Shown: positions 8,014 through 15,516, numbered from the stretch's first letter. The stretch is 22,102 bases of DNA from DATLMR01 sp035537555 (GCA_035537555.1 DATLMR010000183.1:1-22102); one strand, 5' to 3'. Notes: generated by a model from the letters alone, not told the origin. A program made the numbers and translations.

Positions 8014-9216
8014 CTATTCGTACTTCTTCTGTTCGAGCTTGGCGATGGCTTCGGTGTGCACTTCATCGGGCCCGTCGGCGAGGCGAAGCGTGCGTGAGTG
8101 CGCCCACGCCATAGCCAGGAAGAAGTCCTGGCAGACGCCCGCGCCGCCGTGGGCCTGGATCGCGCGGTCGATCACGCGCAGGGCCATGTTGGGGGCGATG
8201 ACCTTGATCATCGCGATCTCGGCTCGCGCGGCTTTGTTGCCGACCGTATCCATCATGTGAGCCGCCTTGAGCACGAGCAAACGCGCCTGCTCGATCTCCA
8301 TTCGCGACTGCGCGATGTCCGCGCGGATCGTGCCCTTTTCGGCGAGGGGCTTGCCGAAGGCGACGCGCGCGCGCACCCGCCTGCACATGGCTTCGAGGGC
8401 GCGCTCGGCCTGGCCGACGAGGCGCATGCAGTGGTGGATGCGGCCCGGCCCGAGGCGGCCCTGCGCGATCTCGAATCCGCGCCCTTCGCCGAGGAGCATG
8501 TTCGAGGCCGGGACGCGGACGTTCTCATAAATCACCTCCCCGTGACCGTGCGGCGCGTCGTCGTAGCCGAAGACCGTGAGCATCCGCTTGATCCTGAGGC
8601 CCGGCGCATCCATCGGCACCAGGATCATCGATTGCTGCCTGTGTTTCGGAGCGTTCGGGTCGGTCTTTCCCATGAAGATCGATATCTTGCAGCGCGTGTC
8701 GCCCGCGCCCGACGACCACCACTTGCGCCCGTTGATTACGTACTCGTCTCCCTCGCGCACGATGCTCGACTGGATGTTGGTCGCGTCGGAAGAAGCGACT
8801 TCGGGCTCCGTCATCGCGAAGCAGGACCGTATCTCTCCTTCGAGCAGGGGCCTGAGCCATCGCTCCTTCTGCTCGGGCGAGCCGTAGCGCACCAGCACTT
8901 CCATGTTTCCCGTGTCCGGCGCGGAGCAGTTGAAGACTTCGGGGGCCATCACCGAACGCCCCATGATTTCGCACAGTGGCGCGTACTCGACGTTCGTCAG
9001 CCCCGCCCCGAACTCACTCTCGGGCAAAAAGAGGTTCCACAGTCCGTCGGCCCTCGCCTTCTTCTTCAGCTCCTCGATGATGGCGGTCGGCAGCCATCGG
9101 TCGCCTTGATTGATCTGCTCCTGGAAGAGGGCTTCATTCGGGTATATGTGCTCGTCCATGAAAGCCGCGAGCCTGCCTTGCAACTCCTTTACCTTGGGAG
9201 AGTATTCGAAGTCCAT
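8014..9216 (-). CDS. Acyl-CoA dehydrogenase, ACAD10/11-like
   Basis: This 400-residue FAD enzyme introduces an alpha-beta double bond into an acyl-CoA. Visible features are the flavin/substrate motif CFAMTEPEVASSDATN (132-147), the motif INGRKWWSSGAG (161-172), the RVAFGKPLAEKG segment (284-295), and the C-terminal QAHGGAGVCQD (354-364) with LADGPDEVH (379-387). The EPEVASSDATN version is characteristic of the ACAD10/11-like branch. Where classical enzymes have the catalytic glutamate of YEGT, this one has aspartate (D381), a pattern also seen in that branch. Human ACAD11 acts on 4-hydroxy acids with the help of a fused kinase domain, which is absent here. The ATG has AAGGAA 8 bases upstream. 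It is the first gene of a leftward unit with the SDR, divergent from the MDR gene across a 217-bp regulatory region. Confidence 0.94.
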   Translation of the reverse strand: MDFEYSPKVKELQGRLAAFMDEHIYPNEALFQEQINQGDRWLPTAIIEELKKKARADGLWNLFLPESEFGAGLTNVEYAPLCEIMGRSVMAPEVFNCSAPDTGNMEVLVRYGSPEQKERWLRPLLEGEIRSCFAMTEPEVASSDATNIQSSIVREGDEYVINGRKWWSSGAGDTRCKISIFMGKTDPNAPKHRQQSMILVPMDAPGLRIKRMLTVFGYDDAPHGHGEVIYENVRVPASNMLLGEGRGFEIAQGRLGPGRIHHCMRLVGQAERALEAMCRRVRARVAFGKPLAEKGTIRADIAQSRMEIEQARLLVLKAAHMMDTVGNKAARAEIAMIKVIAPNMALRVIDRAIQAHGGAGVCQDFFLAMAWAHSRTLRLADGPDEVHTEAIAKLEQKKYE

Positions 9217-9290
9217 CTTGAATTCCTTTCAGTAGTGATCCGCTTCGATCGTGTCCGAAACCGCATCCGGAGAGGCCGTGGAGCAACTCC

Positions 9291-9322
9291 TTGACATCGC
9301 GTCAACCGGTCGCTAAGTTTAG
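9291..9322 (+). promoter_or_regulatory. Candidate promoter and operator-like repeats for the MDR gene
   Basis: A perfect TTGACA (9291-9296) is followed after 17 bases by TAAGTT (9314-9319), a poor -10 match. The -35 lies inside the inverted repeat TTGAC-N5-GTCAA (9291-9305). GTCAACCGG recurs at 9301-9309 and 9340-9348, and TTAGGT-N9-ACCTAA spans 9319-9339. The density of repeats suggests a regulated promoter for the rightward gene, about 115 bp downstream. No regulator gene is present in the window. Confidence 0.4.
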
Positions 9323-9345
9323 GTCTCGCTCCAACCTAAGTCAAC

Positions 9346-9370
9346 CGGCGCGTGCCGGCGCGCCGTTTTA
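9346..9370 (+). terminator. Hairpin plus T-run in the leader (terminator or attenuator candidate)
   Basis: CGGCGCG (9346-9352) pairs perfectly with CGCGCCG (9359-9365) around a 6-base loop and is followed directly by TTTTA. This has the shape of a short intrinsic terminator on the plus strand. There is no plus-strand gene upstream in this interval to terminate, and it lies between the candidate promoter and the MDR start, so leader attenuation is possible. The short stem makes this tentative. Confidence 0.4.
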
Positions 9371-9433
9371 CGGCCCGGCAAAAAATCGATAAAGGGCGCG
9401 AAAGAGCGCGGATTTCCGAAGAAAAGGGGGTAT

Positions 9434-10408
9434 ATGAAAGCCTGGCGAGTGAGTGAATGGTGTGAGCCCGAGCAGATGGCGCTCGAAGATGTCGCGGTGC
9501 CCGAGCCCGCGCCGGGAGAGGTGCGCATCCGAAATCACGCGGCCGCTCTGAACTTCTACGACATTCTCATGATACAGGGGAAGTATCAGGTGAAGCCGCC
9601 TCTGCCCTTTACTCCCGGCTCTGAAGTCGCGGGCGTCGTAGACGCGGTCGCCCCTGGTGTCGCGGGCCTGTCCGTCGGCGACCGCGTGCAGGCGATAGCG
9701 TCCGCCGGAGGCTACGGCGAGTACTCGCTCGCCCCCTCGGACAAGACCTTCCGCATTCCGTCGGAGATGAGCTTCGAAGAGGCCGCGGCGATGATCGTCA
9801 TCTACCAGACCTCTTTCTTCGCTTTGAAAAACAGGACCTCGCTCAGGGCGGGCGAATGGCTGCTCGTGCACGCGGCGGCCGGAGGCGTGGGCCTGTCGGC
9901 GACGCAGATCGGGAAGGCGGCCGGCGCGCGCGTAATCGCCACGGCCGGGAGCCGGGAGAAGCTCGATTTTTGCCTCTCGCAAGGAGCCGAGCACGCGCTC
10001 AACTACCGCGAGGACGGCTGGGCGGAGCAGGTCAAAAAGATCACCGGAGGGCGCGGGGCCGATTGTATCTACGATCCTGTAGGCGGAGACATATTCGACC
10101 TGTCGACCAGATGCATAGCATCCGAAGGCAGGCTCCTGGTGATAGGCTTTGCCGGCGGCCGCATCCCTTCCATCGCGGCCAATCGCATTCTGCTCAAGAA
10201 CATCTCCGTGATCGGATGTTACTGGGGCGGATACCTGGAGCATAACCCCCGATTTATGTCCGAGGCGCAGGCTGAGCTGTTCAAGATGTACGACGCCGGG
10301 CAGATCAAGCCCATAGTCTCGCGGGCCTACGCTCTGGCCGAGGCCCCGTCGGCGCTCCGCGCGCTCGCCGGGCGCGAGACCCACGGCAAAGTCGTCCTGA
10401 CAATGTAG
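9434..10408 (+). CDS. MDR-family NAD(P)H:quinone oxidoreductase-like protein (zinc-free)
   Basis: This 324-residue medium-chain dehydrogenase/reductase has a GroES-like N-terminal half and a Rossmann half. The nucleotide-binding motif AAAGGVG is at 147-153, and the substrate-side signature NFYDILMIQGKY is near 40-51. The cysteine and histidine ligands for catalytic and structural zinc are absent, which places it with quinone oxidoreductase/enoyl-reductase types rather than alcohol dehydrogenases. Such proteins reduce quinones or alpha-beta unsaturated carbonyls, including enoyl-CoA. The start is an ATG preceded by AAGGGGG. It is a single-gene unit, divergent from the acyl-CoA dehydrogenase and convergent with the carboxyltransferase. 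Given its neighbours, reduction of an unsaturated acyl-CoA or enone intermediate is more likely than a general quinone detoxification role, but this is inference. Confidence 0.92.
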   Translation: MKAWRVSEWCEPEQMALEDVAVPEPAPGEVRIRNHAAALNFYDILMIQGKYQVKPPLPFTPGSEVAGVVDAVAPGVAGLSVGDRVQAIASAGGYGEYSLAPSDKTFRIPSEMSFEEAAAMIVIYQTSFFALKNRTSLRAGEWLLVHAAAGGVGLSATQIGKAAGARVIATAGSREKLDFCLSQGAEHALNYREDGWAEQVKKITGGRGADCIYDPVGGDIFDLSTRCIASEGRLLVIGFAGGRIPSIAANRILLKNISVIGCYWGGYLEHNPRFMSEAQAELFKMYDAGQIKPIVSRAYALAEAPSALRALAGRETHGKVVLTM

Positions 10409-10417
10409 GGATATGCG

Positions 10418-10473
10418 CCGGGGCCTTTGCTATGTGAAGCTGCGCGGCGGCGGCGAAGATCTCCAGGCCCCGG
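10418..10473. terminator. Inverted repeat between convergent genes
   Basis: CCGGGGCCT (10418-10426) and AGGCCCCGG (10465-10473) are perfect inverted copies separated by 38 bases, in the 85-bp gap between the convergent MDR and carboxyltransferase genes. Position suggests a two-way transcription end. The large loop and lack of a T-run argue against a classical intrinsic terminator. Confidence 0.35.
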
Positions 10474-10493
10474 TCGGAATAAGGCTCGACTCT

Positions 10494-12050
10494 CTACGGC
10501 CTGAATCCCCGGCGCTTGGGGCCGATGTCGGAGGGCAGGCGCTCGTAGGCGGTTGCGACCCATTCGCACAGCAATGAACGGGTATCGCGCGGGTCGATGA
10601 TCTCCTCTATGCCGAATCCTTCGGCGGTGCGAAATGGAGAGCGCAGCTCGCCCAGCATCTCTTCGATCTCGCGCCGCCTCGCGTCCGGGTCGGGCGCGGC
10701 CTCGATCTCGCGGCGATAAGCGGCCATCACCCCTCCTTCTATCGGCAACGATCCCCAGTCGCCGCTCGGCCACGCGTACCGGAAATTCACGCCCTGCGCG
10801 TTACCGTGCGCGGCGCCCGCGACTCCGAATACCCGCCTCAGGATTACCGAAATCCAGGGCACCGTGGCCTGGTAGACGGCCGCCATCGCCCGCGCGCCAT
10901 AGCGCACCGTGCCCGCCCGCTCGGCGGCGGTCCCGATCAGAAAACCCGGCTGGTCTACGAAATTGATTACGGGCAGGTGGAACGTGTCGCAGAGATCGAC
11001 GAAGCGGGTCATCTTCTCGCTTCCCGGCGCGTCGAGCCCGCCTCCGCCCTGCTGCGGGTCGTTGGCCATAACTCCTACCGGGAAGCCGTTCAGGCGGGCC
11101 AGCCCCGTCACGAGCGGCCTCCCGAAAAACCGGCCCATCTCGAAGAAAGAGTCTGTGTCGAGCACGAGGCCGAGCAGCCTTCGCGCGTCGTAGGACTGCC
11201 GCCGGTCACGCGGGATGATCGAGATCAAATCCTCCTCGCGCCGGTTCGGGTCGTCGCGGCTCTGCGACCGGGGAGGGAGCTGCCAGACGTTCGGAGGTAG
11301 ATAGGAGAGAAAGCGGCGAATCGCGGCGAAGGCTTCCTCTTCACTATCGACCTCGTTATCGACCGCGCCGCTGCCCCTCGCATGAATGTGCGGCCCGCCC
11401 AGTTCTTCTTTGGAGACTTTTTGGCCTACGCCTCGCTCGACGACGGGCGGGCCGGCGACGAAGAGCTGGCTGGTCCCTTTCACCATGAGAGAGAAGTGCG
11501 ACGTGACCACGCGCACGGCCCCGAGCCCGGCGACCGACCCCATGCACGCGCCGACGACCGGCACCTCCGACATCAGCGCCACGACCACGTCCCACGACGG
11601 ATTCGCGGGCACGTAGGTCCTCTGCATGGTCTCGAGCATCTTGACGCTACCGCCTCCGCCGGTGCCGTCGACGAGCCTGATTATGGGAAGCCTCAGCTCG
11701 CGGGCGAGCTTCTCCGCGTAGCCCGCCTTGTTACCGACGGCGGCATCGGCCGCGCCGCCTCGCACCGTGAAGTCGTCGCCGCCGACGACCACGCGCCGCC
11801 CGTCGATGCGCCCCGTACCCATGACATAATTCGAGGGCACGAATGACTCCAGGCGCCCATCCTGGTACGTCGCTTTTCCCGCGAGCGCGCCGATTTCGTG
11901 AAACGAGCCGGCATCGACCAGCCGGTCTATTCTCTCCCTCACGGTCAGCTTGCCGCTCGAATGCTGGCGCGCGATATTGGCCGGGCCACCCATCTGGCGG
12001 GCCAGCTCGACGCGGCGCTTGATCTCTTCAACCTCGGACTGCCAGACCAA
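10494..12050 (-). CDS. Acyl-CoA carboxylase carboxyltransferase (beta) subunit
   Basis: This 518-residue crotonase-fold protein of the propionyl/acetyl/methylcrotonyl-CoA carboxylase beta family transfers CO2 from biotin to an acyl-CoA. The N-terminal signature SGKLTVRERI is at 32-41, the first oxyanion-hole glycine stretch VDGTGGGG at 127-134, GSVAGLGA near 171-178, and the second-domain motif VDQPGFLIG at 365-373. The following segment (TAAERAGTVRYGARAMAAVY) differs from classical PccB, so this is a divergent subfamily with uncertain acyl specificity. The start is TTG at 12050, with GGAGG 8 bases upstream. It lies 25 bp behind the class II aldolase-like gene in a leftward operon. No biotin carboxylase or biotin carrier is encoded in the window, so it must rely on subunits from elsewhere or act differently. 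Confidence 0.93.
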   Translation of the reverse strand: MVWQSEVEEIKRRVELARQMGGPANIARQHSSGKLTVRERIDRLVDAGSFHEIGALAGKATYQDGRLESFVPSNYVMGTGRIDGRRVVVGGDDFTVRGGAADAAVGNKAGYAEKLARELRLPIIRLVDGTGGGGSVKMLETMQRTYVPANPSWDVVVALMSEVPVVGACMGSVAGLGAVRVVTSHFSLMVKGTSQLFVAGPPVVERGVGQKVSKEELGGPHIHARGSGAVDNEVDSEEEAFAAIRRFLSYLPPNVWQLPPRSQSRDDPNRREEDLISIIPRDRRQSYDARRLLGLVLDTDSFFEMGRFFGRPLVTGLARLNGFPVGVMANDPQQGGGGLDAPGSEKMTRFVDLCDTFHLPVINFVDQPGFLIGTAAERAGTVRYGARAMAAVYQATVPWISVILRRVFGVAGAAHGNAQGVNFRYAWPSGDWGSLPIEGGVMAAYRREIEAAPDPDARRREIEEMLGELRSPFRTAEGFGIEEIIDPRDTRSLLCEWVATAYERLPSDIGPKRRGFRP

Positions 12051-12075
12051 AACGATCCCTCCGCCTCATAAATCG

Positions 12076-12852
12076 TCAATCGCGAAAAGAGGAGTCGAGC
12101 CTGTCGAGCTTGCGGAGCAGTCCGGGCCAGACGAGCAGCCCGCCCAGGCCTTTGGTGGCGGCTTTGGCCTGTTCGGTTATGCCTTCGAGGATCGGCCTCG
12201 GGATCGAGAGCAGCTCGCCGCCGCCCGCCTGCGCGCGGATCTGAATCTCGCACGATCGCTGGAGGTTGTACATCATCAGGAACGCATCGGCCGTGGTGGC
12301 TCCCACGGTCAGCAGCCCGTGATTTCTCAGCATCAGGCAGCTCTTGTTCCCGAGGTCCGTGACGAGGCGAGGCTTTTCGTCCTCGTTCAGAGCGACCCCT
12401 TCATAATCGTGATAGCCTATCGAGGCGACCGCAAACAGCGAGTGCTGTGAGATCGGCAGCAGCCCTCCTTTTTGCGCGGACACGGCGACGCCGTCGATCG
12501 TGTGCAGGTGCATGACGCACAACGCATCCTCGCGCGCCGCGTGGACCGCGCTGTGAATCGTAAAGCCCGCGGGATTTACCTGGTAAGGAGTCTCCATCAC
12601 GATGCGCCCGTCGAGATCGACTTTGACCAGGCTGGACGCGGTGATCTCCTCGAACATCATGCCGTAGGGGTTGATCAGGAAGTGGTGCTCGGGGCCGGGC
12701 ACTCGCGCCGAGATGTGCGTGAAGACGAGATCGTCCCAGCCATAAAGGGCTACGAGCCGGTAAGCGGCGGCGAGATCGACGCGCGCCTGCCACTCTTCCT
12801 CCGAGACCTGTTCACGAAGAGAAGCCGTCTTTGCTTGCGACATAGTACTCAT
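12076..12852 (-). CDS. Class II aldolase/adducin-fold protein
   Basis: This 258-residue protein has the class II aldolase fold, with metal-binding histidines H115 and H117 in MHLHT and H178 in RNHG. H100 in FTIHSAVH aligns with the helix that carries the catalytic glutamate in fuculose-1-phosphate aldolase. Four residues before that histidine, where the glutamate should be, there is glycine (G96). It therefore keeps the metal site but probably not phospho-sugar aldolase chemistry; adducin-like or oxygenase-like (CloR-type) members show comparable changes. I chose the ATG at 12852 because AAAGGAG is 4 bases upstream. A longer frame starts 14 codons earlier, and a second ATG is at 12843. It is first in a leftward operon with the carboxyltransferase, suggesting C-C bond cleavage or decarboxylation of an acyl intermediate. 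Confidence 0.9.
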   Translation of the reverse strand: MSTMSQAKTASLREQVSEEEWQARVDLAAAYRLVALYGWDDLVFTHISARVPGPEHHFLINPYGMMFEEITASSLVKVDLDGRIVMETPYQVNPAGFTIHSAVHAAREDALCVMHLHTIDGVAVSAQKGGLLPISQHSLFAVASIGYHDYEGVALNEDEKPRLVTDLGNKSCLMLRNHGLLTVGATTADAFLMMYNLQRSCEIQIRAQAGGGELLSIPRPILEGITEQAKAATKGLGGLLVWPGLLRKLDRLDSSFRD

Positions 12853-12991
12853 TACACTCCTTTGATGATTTTCATCCGCCGGTCGAGAAGCCAACGACTC
12901 AGCATTCTAATTCAGTCCGCGACGGATTCAAACAGGTACAGGCGGAAATGGCGAGGGTGGCCCGGCATTTCTTCTTCGCGCGCGCCGCGCA

Positions 12992-12997
12992 TATAAT
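12992..12997 (+). promoter_or_regulatory. -10 element upstream of the enoyl-CoA hydratase gene
   Basis: A perfect TATAAT lies 36 bases before the ATG at 13034, in otherwise GC-rich sequence. The -35 position at a 17-base spacing reads TTCTTC, a poor match, so activity may need an activator or an extended contact. Confidence 0.45.
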
Positions 12998-13033
12998 CTA
13001 TCGACATCGAGAAAGACGAGAGGTGAAACGGAT

Positions 13034-13795
13034 ATGGAGCATATCAAAACAGAGGACGCGGAAGGCCTGCTGATCGTCCATATGTCGCGGGGGAAGGCGA
13101 ACCCGATCAACGAGGTGATGGTCGAAGAGCTCAACGCCGCCGTCTCGCAGGCCGCGAACGATCCTGGCGTGCGCGGAGTCGTTCTGGCGAGCGACCGCCC
13201 GAAATTCTTCTCGGCGGGATTCGACGTGACGGAGGTCTTCAGTTACGACCGCGATACCATGACGACTTTCTTCGGGCGATTCATCGACCTTTATGAAGGC
13301 ATGATCAAATTGCCGAAGCCGGTCATCGCCGCCGTGAACGGACACGCTTTCGCGGGCGGCGCCGTGCTGGCCCTGGCCTGCGATTCGCGCGTCATGTCGG
13401 AGGGGGATTTCGGCTTCGCTCTGAACGAAGTCAATATAGGCCTCGTGCTGCCACCGGGCATGATCCGCATGGCCTCCGGCGCGGTCGGCGTGGCAAAGGC
13501 CCGAGATCTCGTGCTGGAGGGCAAGACTCTCACGCCCGCCGAAGCGCTCGAGACGGGGCTCGCGAGCGAGCTGGCCGCGCCCGAAGCCGTGCTCGAACGG
13601 GCTATTGCAAGGGCCCGCGTGCTGTCGGAGAAGCCTCCTTTGACCTTCGGCAGGGTCAAACGCTACTTCGTCGAAGTAGCCGGGCTCCTTTCGCCGCGAG
13701 GCGACCGGGAATTTCTCGACCGCTTCATCGAACACTGGTTTTCGCCCGAATCGACCCGGCACAGGCAGGCGCTCATCGACTCGCTGCGGCGCTAG
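13034..13795 (+). CDS. Enoyl-CoA hydratase/isomerase family protein
   Basis: This 253-residue crotonase-family protein has the oxyanion hole formed by FFSAGFD (58-64) and GHAFAGGA (103-110). E132 in LNEVNIGL aligns with the first catalytic glutamate of rat mitochondrial hydratase (E144). The second glutamate position (E164 in GTIPGAGG-type hydratases) falls in the segment LVLPPGMI and is not acidic. A single acidic residue is more typical of enoyl-CoA isomerases or other crotonase activities than of two-glutamate hydratases. The start ATG is supported by GAGGTGA 8 bases upstream and a TATAAT -10 element. It is transcribed alone, divergent from the aldolase-like gene across 181 bp. It likely acts on the same acyl-CoA pool as the surrounding enzymes, as an isomerase or an atypical hydratase. 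Confidence 0.92.
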   Translation: MEHIKTEDAEGLLIVHMSRGKANPINEVMVEELNAAVSQAANDPGVRGVVLASDRPKFFSAGFDVTEVFSYDRDTMTTFFGRFIDLYEGMIKLPKPVIAAVNGHAFAGGAVLALACDSRVMSEGDFGFALNEVNIGLVLPPGMIRMASGAVGVAKARDLVLEGKTLTPAEALETGLASELAAPEAVLERAIARARVLSEKPPLTFGRVKRYFVEVAGLLSPRGDREFLDRFIEHWFSPESTRHRQALIDSLRR

Positions 13796-13945
13796 CGCCG
13801 CCCGCGCAGGCACGACGGCTTCGGAGATTCCAAAAGCATTGCAACTGCCCGTCCGTTCAATGGTAGGATAATAAAGCTCAAGCAACATGGCATGACGCCC
13901 GCGCCATAATCTGGACCTGGCTTTGCAAAGCGATGGAGAGTTGCA

Positions 13946-15190
13946 ATGAAACACGGAAGACTTTTTATAATCCTGTTTGCGCTTGCGCTTGCGCAGACAT
14001 CTATCGGAAGCGTTGCCCCGGAAGCCGACTGGCCGCAGTGGCACGGGCCGGACCGAACGGGCCTTTCAAAAGAGACGGGGCTGCTCAAGGCCTGGCCGGC
14101 AACGGGCCCGTCCACGGTCTGGACGATCTCTAACCTGGGCGAGGGATTCGGCTCGGTCGCGATCAAGGCCGATCGCATCTTCGTGCAGGGAGCCAGAAGC
14201 GGCGACAGCGTGATCTTTGGCCTCAACCGCGCGGACGGCAAAGTCGTCTGGACTCAGGCGCTCGGTCCCAAGGGGAACGACAGTCGCGGCAACGGGCCGC
14301 GCGCTACTCCCACCGTAGACGGCGACCGGGTCTACGGGCTGTCAGAGAACGGAGATCTTGCCTGCCTTAAGACCGGGGACGGGGCGGTCGTCTGGCGGCG
14401 CAACATCCTCAAGGATTTCGGAGGCAGTAATCCCGGCTGGCTTATAAGCGAATCGCCCCTCGTCGACGGCAATAACCTCATCGTGACTCCCGGCGGAGAG
14501 GGCGCGAGCCTGGTCGCCCTCGACAAGATGACCGGCAAGACCGTCTGGACCAGCAAAGAGCTGAGCGACCCGGCCGGGTACTCTTCCTGTCTCGCCGCCG
14601 ACATCCAGGGCGTGCGCGCAATCGTAGGCTTTACGGCGAGAGCCGCCGTGGGCGTTCGCGCGACCGACGGCAAGCTGATGTGGAGATACGAGCCTGTCGC
14701 TAACCGCACGGCCAACATCACCACGCCGGTCATCTACGACAACAAGGTCTTCTACACGTCGGCCTACGGCACGGGCTGCGCCCTGCTCGGATTGAAAGCC
14801 CAGGGCGGAGAGGTGAAAGCCGAAGAGATTTACTTCAACCGCGAAATGCAGAACCATCACGGCGGAGTCGTTCTGGTCAACGGCTACGTCTACGGCTTTT
14901 CCAACAACATCCTGACCTGCATGGAATTCGCGACGGGGAAGACCCTGTGGAAAGATCGCAGCGTCGGCAAAGGCTCGCTCACGTACGCGGACGGCAATCT
15001 CTACCTGCTCAGCGAGAACAACGTCGTCGGGCTTGCCGAGGCTTCTCCCGAAGGCTACAAAGAGAAAGGCCGCTTTCAGATACCCGACCAGGGCTGGCCG
15101 AGCTGGGCGCACCCGGTCGTCTGCGGCGGCAGGCTTTATATCCGCAACCAGGGGACGCTTGCGTGTTATGAAATCAAGGCAAAGGGATAA
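13946..15190 (+). CDS. Exported PQQ-like beta-propeller repeat protein
   Basis: This 414-residue protein starts with a signal peptide (positive H-G-R, hydrophobic LFIILFALALA, likely cleavage near residue 22), then DWPQWHGPDRTGLS, the usual opening of exported PQQ-like propellers in Acidobacteriota and Planctomycetes. The blades recur as DG.VVW or GKTVW units, for example near ADGKVVWTQ, GDGAVVWRR, TGKTVWTSKE and TGKTLWKDRS. These are tryptophan-docking motifs of the BamB/PQQ-dehydrogenase fold. Calcium- and PQQ-binding residues of true quinoprotein dehydrogenases were not recognised and there is no cytochrome domain, so an enzymatic role is doubtful. It more likely binds proteins or polysaccharide in the periplasm. 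The ATG has GGAGAG 5 bases upstream. The zinc-ribbon gene starts 3 bp after its stop, so the two are co-transcribed. Confidence 0.92.
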   Translation: MKHGRLFIILFALALAQTSIGSVAPEADWPQWHGPDRTGLSKETGLLKAWPATGPSTVWTISNLGEGFGSVAIKADRIFVQGARSGDSVIFGLNRADGKVVWTQALGPKGNDSRGNGPRATPTVDGDRVYGLSENGDLACLKTGDGAVVWRRNILKDFGGSNPGWLISESPLVDGNNLIVTPGGEGASLVALDKMTGKTVWTSKELSDPAGYSSCLAADIQGVRAIVGFTARAAVGVRATDGKLMWRYEPVANRTANITTPVIYDNKVFYTSAYGTGCALLGLKAQGGEVKAEEIYFNREMQNHHGGVVLVNGYVYGFSNNILTCMEFATGKTLWKDRSVGKGSLTYADGNLYLLSENNVVGLAEASPEGYKEKGRFQIPDQGWPSWAHPVVCGGRLYIRNQGTLACYEIKAKG

Positions 15191-15193
15191 CGG

Positions 15194-15391
15194 ATGGAAG
15201 ACAAGACAATAACCTGCGAGAATTGCGGCAAATCATTTATATACCCCGCGGTCGAACAGGAATTCTTTCAGGGTCGCGGCATAGAAGACCCGAAGATCTG
15301 CAAGGAGTGTCGCCGCGCTCGCAAGGATGAGAAGAGCGAGATAATCGGCGAAGGCGAAGGCGGAGGGGTCGGCGGCCCCTTCAATACATAG
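15194..15391 (+). CDS. Small zinc-ribbon protein
   Basis: This 65-residue protein has two CxxC pairs, C8/C11 (CENC) and C36/C39 (CKEC), separated by 24 residues, as in the probable zinc-ribbon family PF13451. Between them is the family sequence FxxPAVEQEFFQGRGIEDPK. A basic stretch (RRARKDEK) follows, and the last 15 residues are glycine-rich. It is presumably cytoplasmic and may bind nucleic acid or protein; no function is established. The ATG lies 3 bp after the propeller gene stop, with AAGGGAT within that gene's end, so it depends on upstream transcription. Pairing a cytoplasmic zinc ribbon with an exported propeller has no obvious functional logic. Confidence 0.85.
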   Translation: MEDKTITCENCGKSFIYPAVEQEFFQGRGIEDPKICKECRRARKDEKSEIIGEGEGGGVGGPFNT

Positions 15392-15398
15392 CTAGGGA

Positions 15399-15425
15399 GC
15401 GCACGCGCCGTGACGGCGCGTGCGC
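15399..15425. terminator. Perfect 12-bp GC-rich hairpin
   Basis: GCGCACGCGCCG (15399-15410) and CGGCGCGTGCGC (15414-15425) are perfect inverted repeats around the 3-base loop TGA, starting 7 bp after the zinc-ribbon stop. No T-run follows on either side, so it could pause or protect the 3' end of the propeller operon transcript rather than terminate intrinsically. Confidence 0.55.
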
Positions 15426-15516
15426 CACCGAGCCGGATGGCCGCGCGCTTCTGCCGTCAAAGTCATGCCCCGGAGCCTGACAATTCGTTGTACCAGAGCG
15501 CTCGATCTCTTCGCGT

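Noticed and set aside
13946..15190. PQQ-dependent alcohol dehydrogenase
   Set aside because: The propeller motifs are present, but the protein is much shorter than quinoprotein dehydrogenases and I see no cofactor-binding cysteine pair or cytochrome domain.
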